A stretch of 64,000 nt of DNA, from contig NZ_CAJGBN010000005.1 in the NCBI RefSeq assembly GCF_904426505.1, positions 56,812 to 120,811 of the forward strand, in the 5' to 3' direction. This document shows positions 8,779 to 17,409 of the stretch, in pieces. This DNA comes from Rubrivivax sp. A210. Its GTDB lineage: Bacteria > Pseudomonadota > Gammaproteobacteria > Burkholderiales > Burkholderiaceae_C. A program made the translations under genes and the position numbers. The stretch's first letter is position 1. Each line of letters begins with the position of its first letter. The notes below the pieces were generated by a model, which was not told the origin of the DNA, ran no database searches, and worked only from the letters and a program-made list of their open reading frames with translations.

Positions 8779-11700
8779 ATGGCGCTGGCCCTTCGACTGA
8801 GACTTCTCGCGGCTCCGGCGCTTTGCGTCGAGGAGGGGCTGCCACAGCTCCTCCCGGCCAATGACGCCCTGCTGCTGGCCCTGCTGACCATCGATGGTGC
8901 CATGCCGCGCGACGCCCTGGCCCGGTGGCTGTGGCCCGACAACCCCTCCGCCAGTGCCCGCGCCAACCTGCGGCAGCGGGTCAAGCGCCTCCAGGACAGC
9001 ACCCAAGGTGAACTGCTGTCGCTGCATGGCACCCAGCTGGCCCTGGGCGCTCAGGTGGGCCACGATCTGGCGGACATGCCGGCCGCCTTGCAAGCCGATC
9101 CTCAGGCGGCCAGCGGGGCATTGCTGGGCACGTTCGAGTTCCCGAGCAACGCGGCGGCGAGCGAGTGGCTGGCTCGGGCCCGCAGCCGGGTGCAGGCGCA
9201 GCGGCAGCAGGTGCTAAGTTCTCGTGCCGAAGTGCTGGAACAATCCCGGCGCTTGCAGGATGCCTTGCCCTACGCGCAGCGCCTGGTGGACGAATCGCCG
9301 CTGCTTGAGCACGCTCACCGGCGCCTGATGGGTCTGCACTACCAACGCGGCGATCGGGGTGCTGCGCTGGCTGTGTACCGCCGCCTTGCTGACACCTTGC
9401 GCCAGCAAGTGGGCAGTGCTCCCGACGCCCAAACCCAGGCCCTGGCGCAGTTGATCGAGCGCGGCACGCCGCCGGCCACTGTGACCGGGGCCTCGCCGCC
9501 CACCAGCGACAAAGGCAGCGCGCCCAGAGCACCTTCGGCGCAGGCAGCGGCCACCGGGGCCGCATTGATGCGTCCGCCCCGCCTGCTGCAGCGCCAGTCC
9601 GAGTGGAACGAACTGAACCGCAACTGGCAGCGAGGCGGGGTGACCCTGGTGCTGGGACAAGCCGGCATTGGCAAGAGTCGGCTGCTGCACGACTTTGCCG
9701 ACAGTGCGGGCATCTCGCTGCGCCTGCAGGCCCGACCGGGCGACGCCGCAGTGCCCTTCTCCCTGCTTGCACGCTGGGTGGGTGAACGGCAGCCGCAAGC
9801 CTTGGCCCTGCCATCATGGGCGCGCTCGGAACTGGCGCGCCTGACTCCGGCTCTGGGCCAGCCGGCGCCCGGCCCGCTGTCGATACTGCATCTGACCCAG
9901 GCGCTGGCGCTGCTGAACGCCGAACAGGAATCGGTGCTGCTGGACGACCTGCACTTCGCCGACATCGCCAGCCTGGAGCTGCTGCCCAGCACGCTGCAGC
10001 CCATGCGCTGCAGCCTGCTGGCCAGCCGCACGGCCGAGTTGCCACAGTCGCTTCAGGCCTGGCTCGATCAGGCCGGCCACGACGTCACCCGCCTGCAGCT
10101 TCAACCCTGGCACGAGGCCACCGTCCACGAACTGCTTCTGGATGTGGCCGTGCCCGTTTGCGAGACCCGGATCTGGGCACCCCTGCTGTGGCGGCACACG
10201 GGCGGTCACCCCTTGCTGGTGCTGGAAACGCTGCGCGCGGTGCTGCTTGCCCTGCCCGACGGTGAAACCCTGGGCGCACCACCCTCGTCGCTGCCCACAC
10301 CGCCGCAGGTGCTGCAGCTGGTGCGGCAGCGCCTTGACACCTTGTCCGCGGGCGCACTGCAAGTGGCCCAGGTAGCCTGCCTGGCCGGCTCCGCCTTCAG
10401 CCCGGAACTCAGCGCGATGGCACTGGCGCGGCCACTGGCGGAGCTTGGGGCTCCCTGGCAGGAACTGCAAGACGTCGGCCTGATGAGTGCGCAGGGTGTG
10501 CTGCATGACCTGGTCCTTGAGGCCGTGCGCGCTACGCTGACCACGCCTGGCGCGATGGCCCTGCACGCAATCATTGCGCGGCATCTGCAAGCCAACGGCG
10601 CCCCGCCTGCCAGCGTTGCCGCACACTGGGCCGCGGCCGGTGAACGCGCGCTGGCAGCCTCGAGCCATGAAGCGGCCGCAGGCGTCGCCGCCAGGCTGTC
10701 CAGGCGCAACGAACAAATTGCCCACTGGGCTGAGGCCGCGCGTTGCTGGCAACAGGCAGGCAACGGGGACAGGGCGTTCAGGGCAAGTGCGGAAGAGGCT
10801 GACCAACTCATCGTTGGCGGCGACGTCGCCTGCGGACTGGAGCGGGCGCAAGACCTGGTCGGCATGGCGTCGACACCGCATCAAAGGGCGCAGGCGCACC
10901 GGCTGCGTGCTCTGGCCCTGCTCTATGGAGCCAATTTTGAACGTGGCCTGGAGGCATCGACCTTGGCGCACGCTGAAGCCAAGGTCACTGGGGACAGTCA
11001 GCTCATCGCCGACGTGGTTGTGCTGCGCTCCTGGGCCGCAGCGGCCCTCAATCAGACGGCATTGGCTGACGAATGTCTGGCAGAGGATCAGCGCTTGCCC
11101 TTCGAAGGGACGGACTGGCAAAGGGCCATTTCCAGGCGGTCCGTGACCTGCATGGCGTTGCAGCGTTTGGGCCGCGTTGAAGCAGCACTGGCTGAGAACG
11201 AACGGTGCATCGAGTGGGCAGACAGGCCCGAGGCGCGCTCGGCGCAGATGATCCTGCTGAGCAACAGCGCCGCCATGCTCAACCTGCTGGCCCGACAAGG
11301 GCAGGCTCACGAGCGGGCAACGCAGGCCCTGCGTCTGGCGCAAGCGCTGGGGGAGGACTCGAGCATGACCGGCGCCAACGCTCGCATGCATGTGGGCCTG
11401 CTGGCCTGCAGCCTGGGCAAGTACGACGAAGCGATCATCGAACTGGAACGGTGCCTGGCAGACATTGCAAAGCTGCAATTGCCGCGCCTCGTGGCGACGG
11501 CGCAAAACCATCTGGCTTGGCTGTGGACGGTGCTGGGGCAACCGGAGCGTGCACTGCGCATGCTGGAGTCCGACACGACCGAATTGACCTTGGTGCATCG
11601 ACTGCGCCGCTGGACCATCCGGGCGGAGATGCACCGTCTGTGCGGCACGCGTCCACCGGGGCCACCTCCAGCCGACGCCGGCCAATGCCCCGACCTCAGC

Positions 11701-12138
11701 GTGAACGGTAGCGCGCACCTGATCCTGGCGCGCGAACTGCCGAGCGAGGCGCGCCTGGTGCGGCTCGAAGAACTCGAGCGTCACTTCGAGGACCATTCGA
11801 TGCCTGGCCAGGCCTTGCTGGCCCGCGTGCTGCAACTGCGACCCCTGACGAGCCTGCAGCCGCAGGCGGCCTGCAGTCTGGCAATGCAGGTCCAGCAGCG
11901 CTTGCAACAGAGCATGCCGAACACCTGCCACTGGCCCGAGGCCATGTGGGAAGTGCATCTGGCACTCCGAGGCGGCGACAGCCCCGCTCTGGCGCAGCAG
12001 GCTCTGGCGCAAGCCTGGCGCTGGATCGAGCGCGCGCACAGCCACCAGGTGCCCCAGCCGTTCAAGACCAGCTTCCTGCAACGCAACTTGATCAACGCGG
12101 CGATCCAGCGCGCCTGGGCAACGGCCTCAGCGCCGTAG
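8779..12138 (+). CDS. Large BTAD-type transcriptional regulator with AAA ATPase and TPR domains
   Basis: 1119 residues. Residues 1-95 look like a winged-helix DNA-binding domain (DALARWLWP, then SARANLRQRVKRLQ), and about 95-235 is a helical bacterial transcriptional activation domain (BTAD) ending RLADTLRQQVG. An ATPase follows with Walker A GQAGIGKS (about 294) and Walker B ESVLLDDLHFAD (about 382). The C-terminal half is rich in alanine/leucine helical repeats of TPR type. The order wHTH-BTAD-AAA-TPR is that of SARP/AfsR-like and MalT-like (STAND) regulators; there is no C-terminal LuxR helix-turn-helix. The signal and targets are unknown. The next gene, a secreted PEP-CTERM protein, is a candidate target by position. 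Third codon positions look less GC-biased than in the surrounding housekeeping genes, hinting at a separate history. Confidence 0.8.
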   Translation: MALALRLRLLAAPALCVEEGLPQLLPANDALLLALLTIDGAMPRDALARWLWPDNPSASARANLRQRVKRLQDSTQGELLSLHGTQLALGAQVGHDLADMPAALQADPQAASGALLGTFEFPSNAAASEWLARARSRVQAQRQQVLSSRAEVLEQSRRLQDALPYAQRLVDESPLLEHAHRRLMGLHYQRGDRGAALAVYRRLADTLRQQVGSAPDAQTQALAQLIERGTPPATVTGASPPTSDKGSAPRAPSAQAAATGAALMRPPRLLQRQSEWNELNRNWQRGGVTLVLGQAGIGKSRLLHDFADSAGISLRLQARPGDAAVPFSLLARWVGERQPQALALPSWARSELARLTPALGQPAPGPLSILHLTQALALLNAEQESVLLDDLHFADIASLELLPSTLQPMRCSLLASRTAELPQSLQAWLDQAGHDVTRLQLQPWHEATVHELLLDVAVPVCETRIWAPLLWRHTGGHPLLVLETLRAVLLALPDGETLGAPPSSLPTPPQVLQLVRQRLDTLSAGALQVAQVACLAGSAFSPELSAMALARPLAELGAPWQELQDVGLMSAQGVLHDLVLEAVRATLTTPGAMALHAIIARHLQANGAPPASVAAHWAAAGERALAASSHEAAAGVAARLSRRNEQIAHWAEAARCWQQAGNGDRAFRASAEEADQLIVGGDVACGLERAQDLVGMASTPHQRAQAHRLRALALLYGANFERGLEASTLAHAEAKVTGDSQLIADVVVLRSWAAAALNQTALADECLAEDQRLPFEGTDWQRAISRRSVTCMALQRLGRVEAALAENERCIEWADRPEARSAQMILLSNSAAMLNLLARQGQAHERATQALRLAQALGEDSSMTGANARMHVGLLACSLGKYDEAIIELERCLADIAKLQLPRLVATAQNHLAWLWTVLGQPERALRMLESDTTELTLVHRLRRWTIRAEMHRLCGTRPPGPPPADAGQCPDLSVNGSAHLILARELPSEARLVRLEELERHFEDHSMPGQALLARVLQLRPLTSLQPQAACSLAMQVQQRLQQSMPNTCHWPEAMWEVHLALRGGDSPALAQQALAQAWRWIERAHSHQVPQPFKTSFLQRNLINAAIQRAWATASAP

Positions 12139-12312
12139 GCGGCCGGCCGCGATTGCAGCGGCGGCACTCGCCGACGCAGCTGGCCACCCCCCGTCCAGGG
12201 GGCCTGCACGACTTCGCCAATCACGCCTGGATCACGGCCGCTGCCTAGTCTGCTCCTTCGCCGTTGCGCAATCTCGCGCCACGCAGGCGAACCCCACATC
12301 GAGAGGGATGCA

Positions 12313-13329
12313 ATGACCAACTACCGGACTCCGAGCCGATGGGTACTCGCGCTCGCCGTCATGACGAACTGGCTTCCGGCGGCGCAGGCGGGCCACATTG
12401 CCGGCGCCACCGCAAACGCCGCCGTGCGTGAACTGCAAGGCAGCAGCTATGTCGATATCCAACCGTGGGCGTTCAGCGTGCAGGACGGCAATACGCTGGT
12501 CAGCAATGGTCGATCAAACACCCAGGCAGAAGCCATCAACGGCCCGCACCGGGGTGTGAGCGGGCGAACGGCGGATTCATATGCAGCGGCCGACTTGGCC
12601 ACCGGCACACTGAGAGCCTCCGCAAGCGCCTTCAACGCCGTCAACACGCCGCTTCGGCCCTTCGCAGCTGTGGCCTTTGGCGCAGCTTTGTTCGGCGACA
12701 GCTTCCACGTCCAAGGGGCCAACAACGCCCCCTTTGACTGGGCCAGCGGCGGCAACCTCAGCTTCGGCATGCACCTGGACGGCCGACTCTTCAACGACCC
12801 CGGCGTTTCGCCACCCTCGTTCAATCTCTTTCTGACGCTGTACCGACCCGGCACGGTAGGCACCAGCCGCTACGACGCCAGTCAGAAATTGGGGGCAGTC
12901 GGCTGGAACAGCAGCACGAATGCGGTCACTGGCGTCACGACCCTGCGCGCGGGCACTGACAACAGCACTTCACCGGTGCAGATTGCCCACTCCACCACCG
13001 GCAGCCTGAGTGGCGGCGGCTACGACCTTGAAGCCAGCTTCAACCCTGGCGGCGACTTCGACTGGACCCTGGAACTCTGGGCGACCGCCTTCATCAACCA
13101 GGGCCTGGGTGCCTCGGTATCCGATTTTTCGCACACCGTGACGACCTCGTACCGCGGGCCCGCCTCGTCGATCACCACATCGAGCTCGGGTGTGTTTGCA
13201 GGCACCGTGCCCGCCGTGATGTCAGCGGTGCCGGAGCCCGGTACGGCGGCCTTGTCCCTGCTGGGCCTGGCTGCGCTGACGCTTCGTCTGCGGGGGCGCG
13301 GGGCCGCGACCCGGAAATCCCTGCCTTGA
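12313..13329 (+). CDS. PEP-CTERM sorting-domain protein
   Basis: 338 residues. The N-terminus is a signal peptide (WVLALAVMTNWLPAAQAG). The middle is a serine/threonine/glycine/asparagine-rich beta-type region without a recognisable catalytic motif. The C-terminus has VPEPGTAALSLLGLAALTL followed by an arginine-rich tail, the canonical PEP-CTERM signal: a PEP motif, one membrane span and a basic end, recognised by an exosortase. Such proteins are exported and usually occur in species that make exopolysaccharide. A GAGAGGG ribosome site precedes the ATG. No exosortase gene is in this window. The preceding BTAD regulator on the same strand may control it. Confidence 0.85.
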   Translation: MTNYRTPSRWVLALAVMTNWLPAAQAGHIAGATANAAVRELQGSSYVDIQPWAFSVQDGNTLVSNGRSNTQAEAINGPHRGVSGRTADSYAAADLATGTLRASASAFNAVNTPLRPFAAVAFGAALFGDSFHVQGANNAPFDWASGGNLSFGMHLDGRLFNDPGVSPPSFNLFLTLYRPGTVGTSRYDASQKLGAVGWNSSTNAVTGVTTLRAGTDNSTSPVQIAHSTTGSLSGGGYDLEASFNPGGDFDWTLELWATAFINQGLGASVSDFSHTVTTSYRGPASSITTSSSGVFAGTVPAVMSAVPEPGTAALSLLGLAALTLRLRGRGAATRKSLP

Positions 13330-13390
13330 AGGGTGACGCGCAGCGTGCGCCGGGCTGACCGGCGGTGGAGTGGGGCCAAGCGCGCTGCGC

Positions 13391-14251
13391 TCAGCCGCGC
13401 TGCGCCATCACCTGCCCCAGGCGCACCGCGCCGCCCGGCGCCCAGGCCGGGTTGAAGTGCAGCGGCCCGGGCGGGAACAGCAGCACCACGGTCGAGCCCA
13501 GCAGGAAGCGGCCCATCTCGTCGCCCTGGGCCAGCAGCGGCGCGGCATCGCCGTCGTAGTGCCATTCGCGCACCCGGCCCGGCCGCGGCGGGTTGACGAC
13601 GCCGTGCCAGACCGTGGCCATGCTGCCGACGATGGTGGCACCCACCAGCACCAGCACCCAGGGCCCTTGCGCGCCGTCGAAGACGCAGACCACGCGCTCG
13701 TTGCGCGCAAACAGCCCCGGCACGCCACGCGCGGTGGCCGGGTTGACCGAGAACAGCGCCCCCGGCACATGGATCATGCGGCGCAGTCGTCCGCCGGCCG
13801 GCATGTGGATGCGGTGGTAGTCGCGCGGGCTCAGGTAGATGGTCGCGAAATGGCCGCCGTTGAAATGGCGTGCCAACTCCGCGTCGCCGCCCACCAGGGC
13901 CGTGGCCGTGTACTCGTGGCCCTTGGCCTGGACGAGGCGCCCCTCGCGCAGCGGCCCGAACTGGCTGATCGCGCCGTCCACCGGGCAGATCCAGTCGGCC
14001 TTGGCCAGCGGCCTTGCGCCGGGCTTGAGCGCGCGGGTGAAGAAGTCGTTGAAGCTGGCGTAGTGCGCGATGTCGGGGTCGGCCGCCTCGGCCATGTCCA
14101 CACCGTAACGGCCTACGAACCAGCGGATCACGGCGTGGGTGACGGCCCCGCCCTGGTGGCGCGCCAGCGCGCCGGCCAGTTGGGTAAGCGCCTGCTTGGG
14201 CAGCAGGTACTGCGCGGCCACGGCCACGCGTTCGCCCAGCGGCGCGCTCAC
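13391..14251 (-). CDS. psd: Phosphatidylserine decarboxylase proenzyme
   Basis: 286 residues. It matches the short proteobacterial Psd family: FNDFFTRALKPGARP (about residue 67), CPVDGAISQFG (about 88), YLSPRDYHRIHMP (about 137) and, near the C-terminus, FLLGSTVVLLFPPG. The LGST motif is the self-cleavage site that generates the pyruvoyl cofactor on the serine of the alpha chain. The enzyme sits at the inner membrane and turns phosphatidylserine into phosphatidylethanolamine. The start is a GTG. An 80-base two-stem repeat separates it from the S49 peptidase gene upstream on the same strand. The phosphatidylserine synthase gene is not in the window. Confidence 0.95.
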   Translation of the reverse strand: MSAPLGERVAVAAQYLLPKQALTQLAGALARHQGGAVTHAVIRWFVGRYGVDMAEAADPDIAHYASFNDFFTRALKPGARPLAKADWICPVDGAISQFGPLREGRLVQAKGHEYTATALVGGDAELARHFNGGHFATIYLSPRDYHRIHMPAGGRLRRMIHVPGALFSVNPATARGVPGLFARNERVVCVFDGAQGPWVLVLVGATIVGSMATVWHGVVNPPRPGRVREWHYDGDAAPLLAQGDEMGRFLLGSTVVLLFPPGPLHFNPAWAPGGAVRLGQVMAQRG

Positions 14252-14252
14252 C

Positions 14253-14329
14253 TCAGCACCGCCCGGCCGCTCCGAAGGTGCTGAGAGCCCCCACGGGGGG
14301 CAGCGAACGAAGAGAGCGTGGGGGCTTCA
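14253..14329. repeat. Two-stem intergenic repeat, copy A (between S49 peptidase gene and psd)
   Basis: The first stem is TCAGCACC pairing with GGTGCTGA around a loop GCCCGGCCGCTCCGAA. The second part is CCCCCACGGGGGGCAGCGAA followed by CGAAGAGAGCGTGGGGG, in which CCCCCAC can pair with GTGGGGG. A second copy lies at 23338-23410 in the same orientation and in the same context, between two minus-strand genes. The stem-1 pair that differs between copies (C-G here, T-A there) changes on both sides, so the fold is conserved. Confidence 0.8.
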
Positions 14330-15331
14330 TTTCAGCGGCGACAGTTCGCGCAAGGCCTTGACGGCCCCGGCACCGACGCTGGCGCCGAAGCGCTTGGCCA
14401 GGCGTTCGGCAACGTTCTCGTGCGGCGTGTAGTCAACCACCTCCTCGGCCTTGACGACCTCGCGCGCAACATAGTCGAGGTTGCCAGTGTGGTCGGCCAG
14501 GCCCAGGCGCACCGCCTCTTCACCGTTCCAGAACAGGCCCGAGAAGGTATCGGGCGTTTCCTTCAGGCGGTCACCGCGGCCTTCCTTGACGACCGCGATG
14601 AACTGCTGGTGAATCTGGTCCAGCATGGCCTGGGCCAGCTGCTGGTGGCGCGGGTTGACGGGGCCGAAGGGGTCGAGCATGGCCTTGTTGCTGCCGGCGG
14701 TGAGCAGGCGGCGCTCGACGCCCAGCTTTTCCATCAGGCCGGCAAAGCCGAAGCCGTCCATCAGCACGCCGATGCTGCCGACGATGCTGGCCTTGTCGAC
14801 ATAGATCTCGTCGGCACCGGCGGCGATGTAATAGGCGCCCGAGGCGCAAACTTCCTCGACCACGGCATAGACCTTCTTGCCGTGCTTGGCCTTCAAGCGC
14901 TTGAGCTCGTCGTAGACGATGCCGGCCTGCACCGGGCTGCCGCCGGGCGAGTTGATGCGCAGCACCACGGCCTGCGAGCCGGCGTCCTCGAAGGCGGCCT
15001 TGAGCGCGCCCACCAGGGCCTCGGCGCTGGCGTCGGATTCGGCGCTGATCTCGCCGCGCAGTTCCACCAGGGCCGTGTGCGGCGTCGCCGAGGTGGTGGC
15101 AGCGCCACGGTGGGGCAGCGTCGCCAGCACCACGACCAGCGCCAGGCCCAGCCAGGCAAGGCGGAAGAAGATGCGCCAGCGGCGCTCGCTGCGCTGCTGC
15201 CTGAGCAACTCGTTGGCGACGCGCTCGAGCGCCGACTCCAGGCCGCCGGCCTTGGGCGCTGGCAACGCGGCCGGCGCGGCGGGCGTGGGTGAGGCAGCGC
15301 CCGCGGGGGGCGCCAGATCTTCGGTGCTCAT
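14327..15331 (-). CDS. S49-family membrane serine peptidase (SppA-like, short form)
   Basis: 334 residues. After a cytosolic proline/alanine-rich N-terminus, one membrane span lies near residues 54-72 (FFRLAWLGLALVVVLATLP). The peptidase domain follows: LRINSPGGSPVQAG, the nucleophile region EVCASGAYYIAAGADEIY and ASIVGSIGVLMDGFG. These are the signatures of signal-peptide peptidase SppA/SohB proteins, which degrade cleaved signal peptides or membrane-protein fragments. It starts four bases after the Rieske gene stop on the same strand and so belongs to the rluC-HAD-Rieske run. The length matches single-domain SppA rather than the double-length E. coli form. Confidence 0.88.
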   Translation of the reverse strand: MSTEDLAPPAGAASPTPAAPAALPAPKAGGLESALERVANELLRQQRSERRWRIFFRLAWLGLALVVVLATLPHRGAATTSATPHTALVELRGEISAESDASAEALVGALKAAFEDAGSQAVVLRINSPGGSPVQAGIVYDELKRLKAKHGKKVYAVVEEVCASGAYYIAAGADEIYVDKASIVGSIGVLMDGFGFAGLMEKLGVERRLLTAGSNKAMLDPFGPVNPRHQQLAQAMLDQIHQQFIAVVKEGRGDRLKETPDTFSGLFWNGEEAVRLGLADHTGNLDYVAREVVKAEEVVDYTPHENVAERLAKRFGASVGAGAVKALRELSPLK

Positions 15332-15334
15332 GCT

Positions 15335-15769
15335 TCAGTTTTCCTGGGCCGGGGCGTCGAAAGCCACCGGCCTGATGTCGCGGGAAGGATACCAATAGAC
15401 CCGGCCGCCCTCTTCCTTCACGTCAATGGCGGTAAGGCGGCCACGGCCGCAGGGGCCGCCGACGCAGCGCCCGTCCTCGGGCTCGTACATGGCGCCGTGG
15501 ATGGAGCAGAGGATCCAGCGCCTGTCCATGTCGAGAAACTCGCCCTCCTGCCAGTCCATCTCGGTGGGCACATGGACGCAGCGGTTGAGGTAGGCGCGCA
15601 CCACGCCGTCGAAGCGCAGCGCGAAGGCGCGCGCCGGACGCCCGTACTGCAGCACGTCCCAGACCCAGGCGCGGCCGCGCTCGGCCAGGTCGTCGGAGGC
15701 GCAGACCGTCTCGCGCCCGCCGGAAGCAAAGGCGTCGCCCTCGTCGTGCCTGCCGGCCTCGTCAGCCAT
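15335..15769 (-). CDS. Rieske [2Fe-2S] domain protein
   Basis: 144 residues. The two cluster-binding boxes are CVHVPTE (Cys-x-His) and CSIHGAMYEPEDGRC (Cys-x2-His), about 30 residues apart, giving a standard Rieske site. There is no membrane anchor or other domain, so it is a stand-alone ferredoxin-like protein. Genes of this type commonly lie between a HAD phosphatase gene and an S49 peptidase gene in Burkholderiales, as here; their role is not settled. The start overlaps the HAD stop by eight bases, implying coupled translation. Confidence 0.85.
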   Translation of the reverse strand: MADEAGRHDEGDAFASGGRETVCASDDLAERGRAWVWDVLQYGRPARAFALRFDGVVRAYLNRCVHVPTEMDWQEGEFLDMDRRWILCSIHGAMYEPEDGRCVGGPCGRGRLTAIDVKEEGGRVYWYPSRDIRPVAFDAPAQEN

Positions 15770-16424
15770 GGGCGATCAGCCAGTCGTGCAGCTCGCGCGT
15801 GCTGTGCGCCACGAAGAGCGGCTCGTGCTCGGCGAAGGCCTCGCGCTCGTGGGCGCCATAGCTCACCGCCACGCGCGCCGCGCCGGCATTGCGCGCCAGC
15901 AGCAGGTCGTGCGTGGTGTCGCCGATCATCAGCGTGCGCGCCGGGCCCACGCCCAGCTCGGCCATCAGCTCCTGCAGCATCAGCGGGTGGGGCTTGCTGG
16001 CGGTCTCGTCGGCGGTGCGCGTGGCGTCGAACACGCCCTGCAGCTGGGCATGGGCCAGGGCCTCGTCCAGGCCGCGGCGGCTCTTGCCGGTGGCCACGGC
16101 CAGCAGGTGCTGGCGGCGCTTGAGGTCGGCCAGCATCGCGAGCGCGCACGGGAACAGCACCAGCTCATGCTGGCTGGCGAAGTAGTGGTGGGCATAGCGC
16201 CTGCCCAGTTCGGGATAGCGCTCGGACGGCAGGCCGGGCACGGCGTGCTTGAGCGCGTCGTGCAGGCCCAGGCCGATGACGTAGGCCGCGGCCGTATCGC
16301 TGGGCACCGGCACCTCGATGTCACGGCAGGCGGCCTGGATGCTGCGCACGATGAGCGTGGTGCTGTCGAAGAGGGTGCCGTCCCAGTCGAAGGCGATGAG
16401 GTCGAAGCGTCGGGTGGCGGTCAT
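15762..16424 (-). CDS. HAD-superfamily hydrolase, phosphoglycolate-phosphatase-like
   Basis: 220 residues. Motif I is FDWDGTLFDST (about residues 9-19) with the nucleophile and acid/base aspartates; the conserved lysine is in ETASKPHP and motif IV is MIGDTTHDLLLA. The helical cap between them is of the subclass I (Gph/PpaX) type. The substrate is probably a small phosphate ester or pyrophosphate. I place the start at MTATRRFDL, eight bases after the rluC stop, rather than 33 bases upstream inside rluC, because the motif then has the usual short lead. Confidence 0.85.
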   Translation of the reverse strand: MTATRRFDLIAFDWDGTLFDSTTLIVRSIQAACRDIEVPVPSDTAAAYVIGLGLHDALKHAVPGLPSERYPELGRRYAHHYFASQHELVLFPCALAMLADLKRRQHLLAVATGKSRRGLDEALAHAQLQGVFDATRTADETASKPHPLMLQELMAELGVGPARTLMIGDTTHDLLLARNAGAARVAVSYGAHEREAFAEHEPLFVAHSTRELHDWLIAHG

Positions 16425-16431
16425 GGCGGGG

Positions 16432-17409
16432 TCATGAAGGGTCGCGCAGTGTCGCAAACTCCGGCGGCAGCGGCGCTTTCAGGGTGACGCGCTCGCCGCC
16501 GGCCGGGTGGTCGAAGCCCAGCTCGGCCGCGTGCAGGAACATGCGCGCCACGCCCTGCTGGCGCGCCCAGGCCTTGTTGCGGGCGAAATCGCCGTACTTG
16601 GGGTCGCCGACGATGGGGTGGCCGGCGTGCGCCAGGTGGACGCGGATCTGGTGCGTGCGGCCGGTCTTGAGCGTCACGCGCAGCAGCGTCGTCTCGGCCA
16701 GGCGCTGCGCCACCTGCACCAGGGTGATGGCGCGCTTGCCGTCCTCGTGCGCCGGCGAGACCACGCGCACATGGCGCTCGCCGGCGGCGTCCAGTGTCTT
16801 GTGCAGCGCCTGGTCGATGAGCTTGAGCTTGTCGGGCCAGGCGCCGAAGACGAGAGCGGCGTAGATCTTGTGCGTCTCGCGGCTGCGGAACTGGTCTTGC
16901 AGCGCCGTGAGCGCGCTGCGCTTCTTGGCCAGCAGCAGCACGCCGCTGGTTTCCTTGTCGAGCCGGTGCACGAGTTCCAGGTAGCGCGCCTGCGGCCGCG
17001 ACTGCCGCAGCTGCTCGATCACGCCATGGCTGACGCCGCTGCCGCCATGCACCGCCACGCCGGCCGGCTTGGCGATGGCCAGCAGGTGATCGTCCTCCAG
17101 CAGCACCGGAAACTCGCGCGGCGGCGCCGCCGGCGCGCTGGCGCGCTGGGCGATGCGCATTGGCGGCACGCGCACGCGGTCGCCGGCGGCGATGCGGGTG
17201 TCGGCGCCGGCGCGGCCCTTGTTGACGCGCACCTCGCCCGAGCGGATGACGCGGTAGACGTGGGTCTTGGGCACGCCCTTGAGCAGGCGCAGCAGGTAGT
17301 TGTCCAGGCGCTGGCCGGCGGACTCTTCGTCGACGGTGAGCTGGCGCACCGCGGCCGCCGCTTCGTCGTCGAGCGGGCCCGGGGGTTGCTTATTGCCCGC
17401 TATACTCAC
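16432..17409 (-). CDS. rluC: 23S rRNA pseudouridine synthase RluC
   Basis: 325 residues from a GTG start. An N-terminal S4 RNA-binding domain (QRLDNYLLRLLKGVPKTHVY, then RSGEVRVNKGR) precedes the RluA-family catalytic domain with the active-site aspartate in ELVHRLDKETSG (about residue 168) and later GRTHQIRVHLAHAGHPIVGD. The enzyme makes pseudouridines in 23S rRNA; assignment to RluC rather than RluD rests on position next to rne and on length. The frame is open for another 137 codons upstream, but that part is low-complexity and covers the rne leader, so the GTG (MSIAGNKQ) is preferred. Confidence 0.9.
   Translation of the reverse strand: MSIAGNKQPPGPLDDEAAAAVRQLTVDEESAGQRLDNYLLRLLKGVPKTHVYRVIRSGEVRVNKGRAGADTRIAAGDRVRVPPMRIAQRASAPAAPPREFPVLLEDDHLLAIAKPAGVAVHGGSGVSHGVIEQLRQSRPQARYLELVHRLDKETSGVLLLAKKRSALTALQDQFRSRETHKIYAALVFGAWPDKLKLIDQALHKTLDAAGERHVRVVSPAHEDGKRAITLVQVAQRLAETTLLRVTLKTGRTHQIRVHLAHAGHPIVGDPKYGDFARNKAWARQQGVARMFLHAAELGFDHPAGGERVTLKAPLPPEFATLRDPS
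17401..17406 (+). promoter_or_regulatory. Possible -10 element for rne (TATACT)
   Basis: A TATACT hexamer sits at the left end of the divergent rluC-rne gap, overlapping the rluC start. No good -35 hexamer is found 16-18 bases upstream. If used it gives an rne leader of about 560 bases. Confidence 0.3.
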
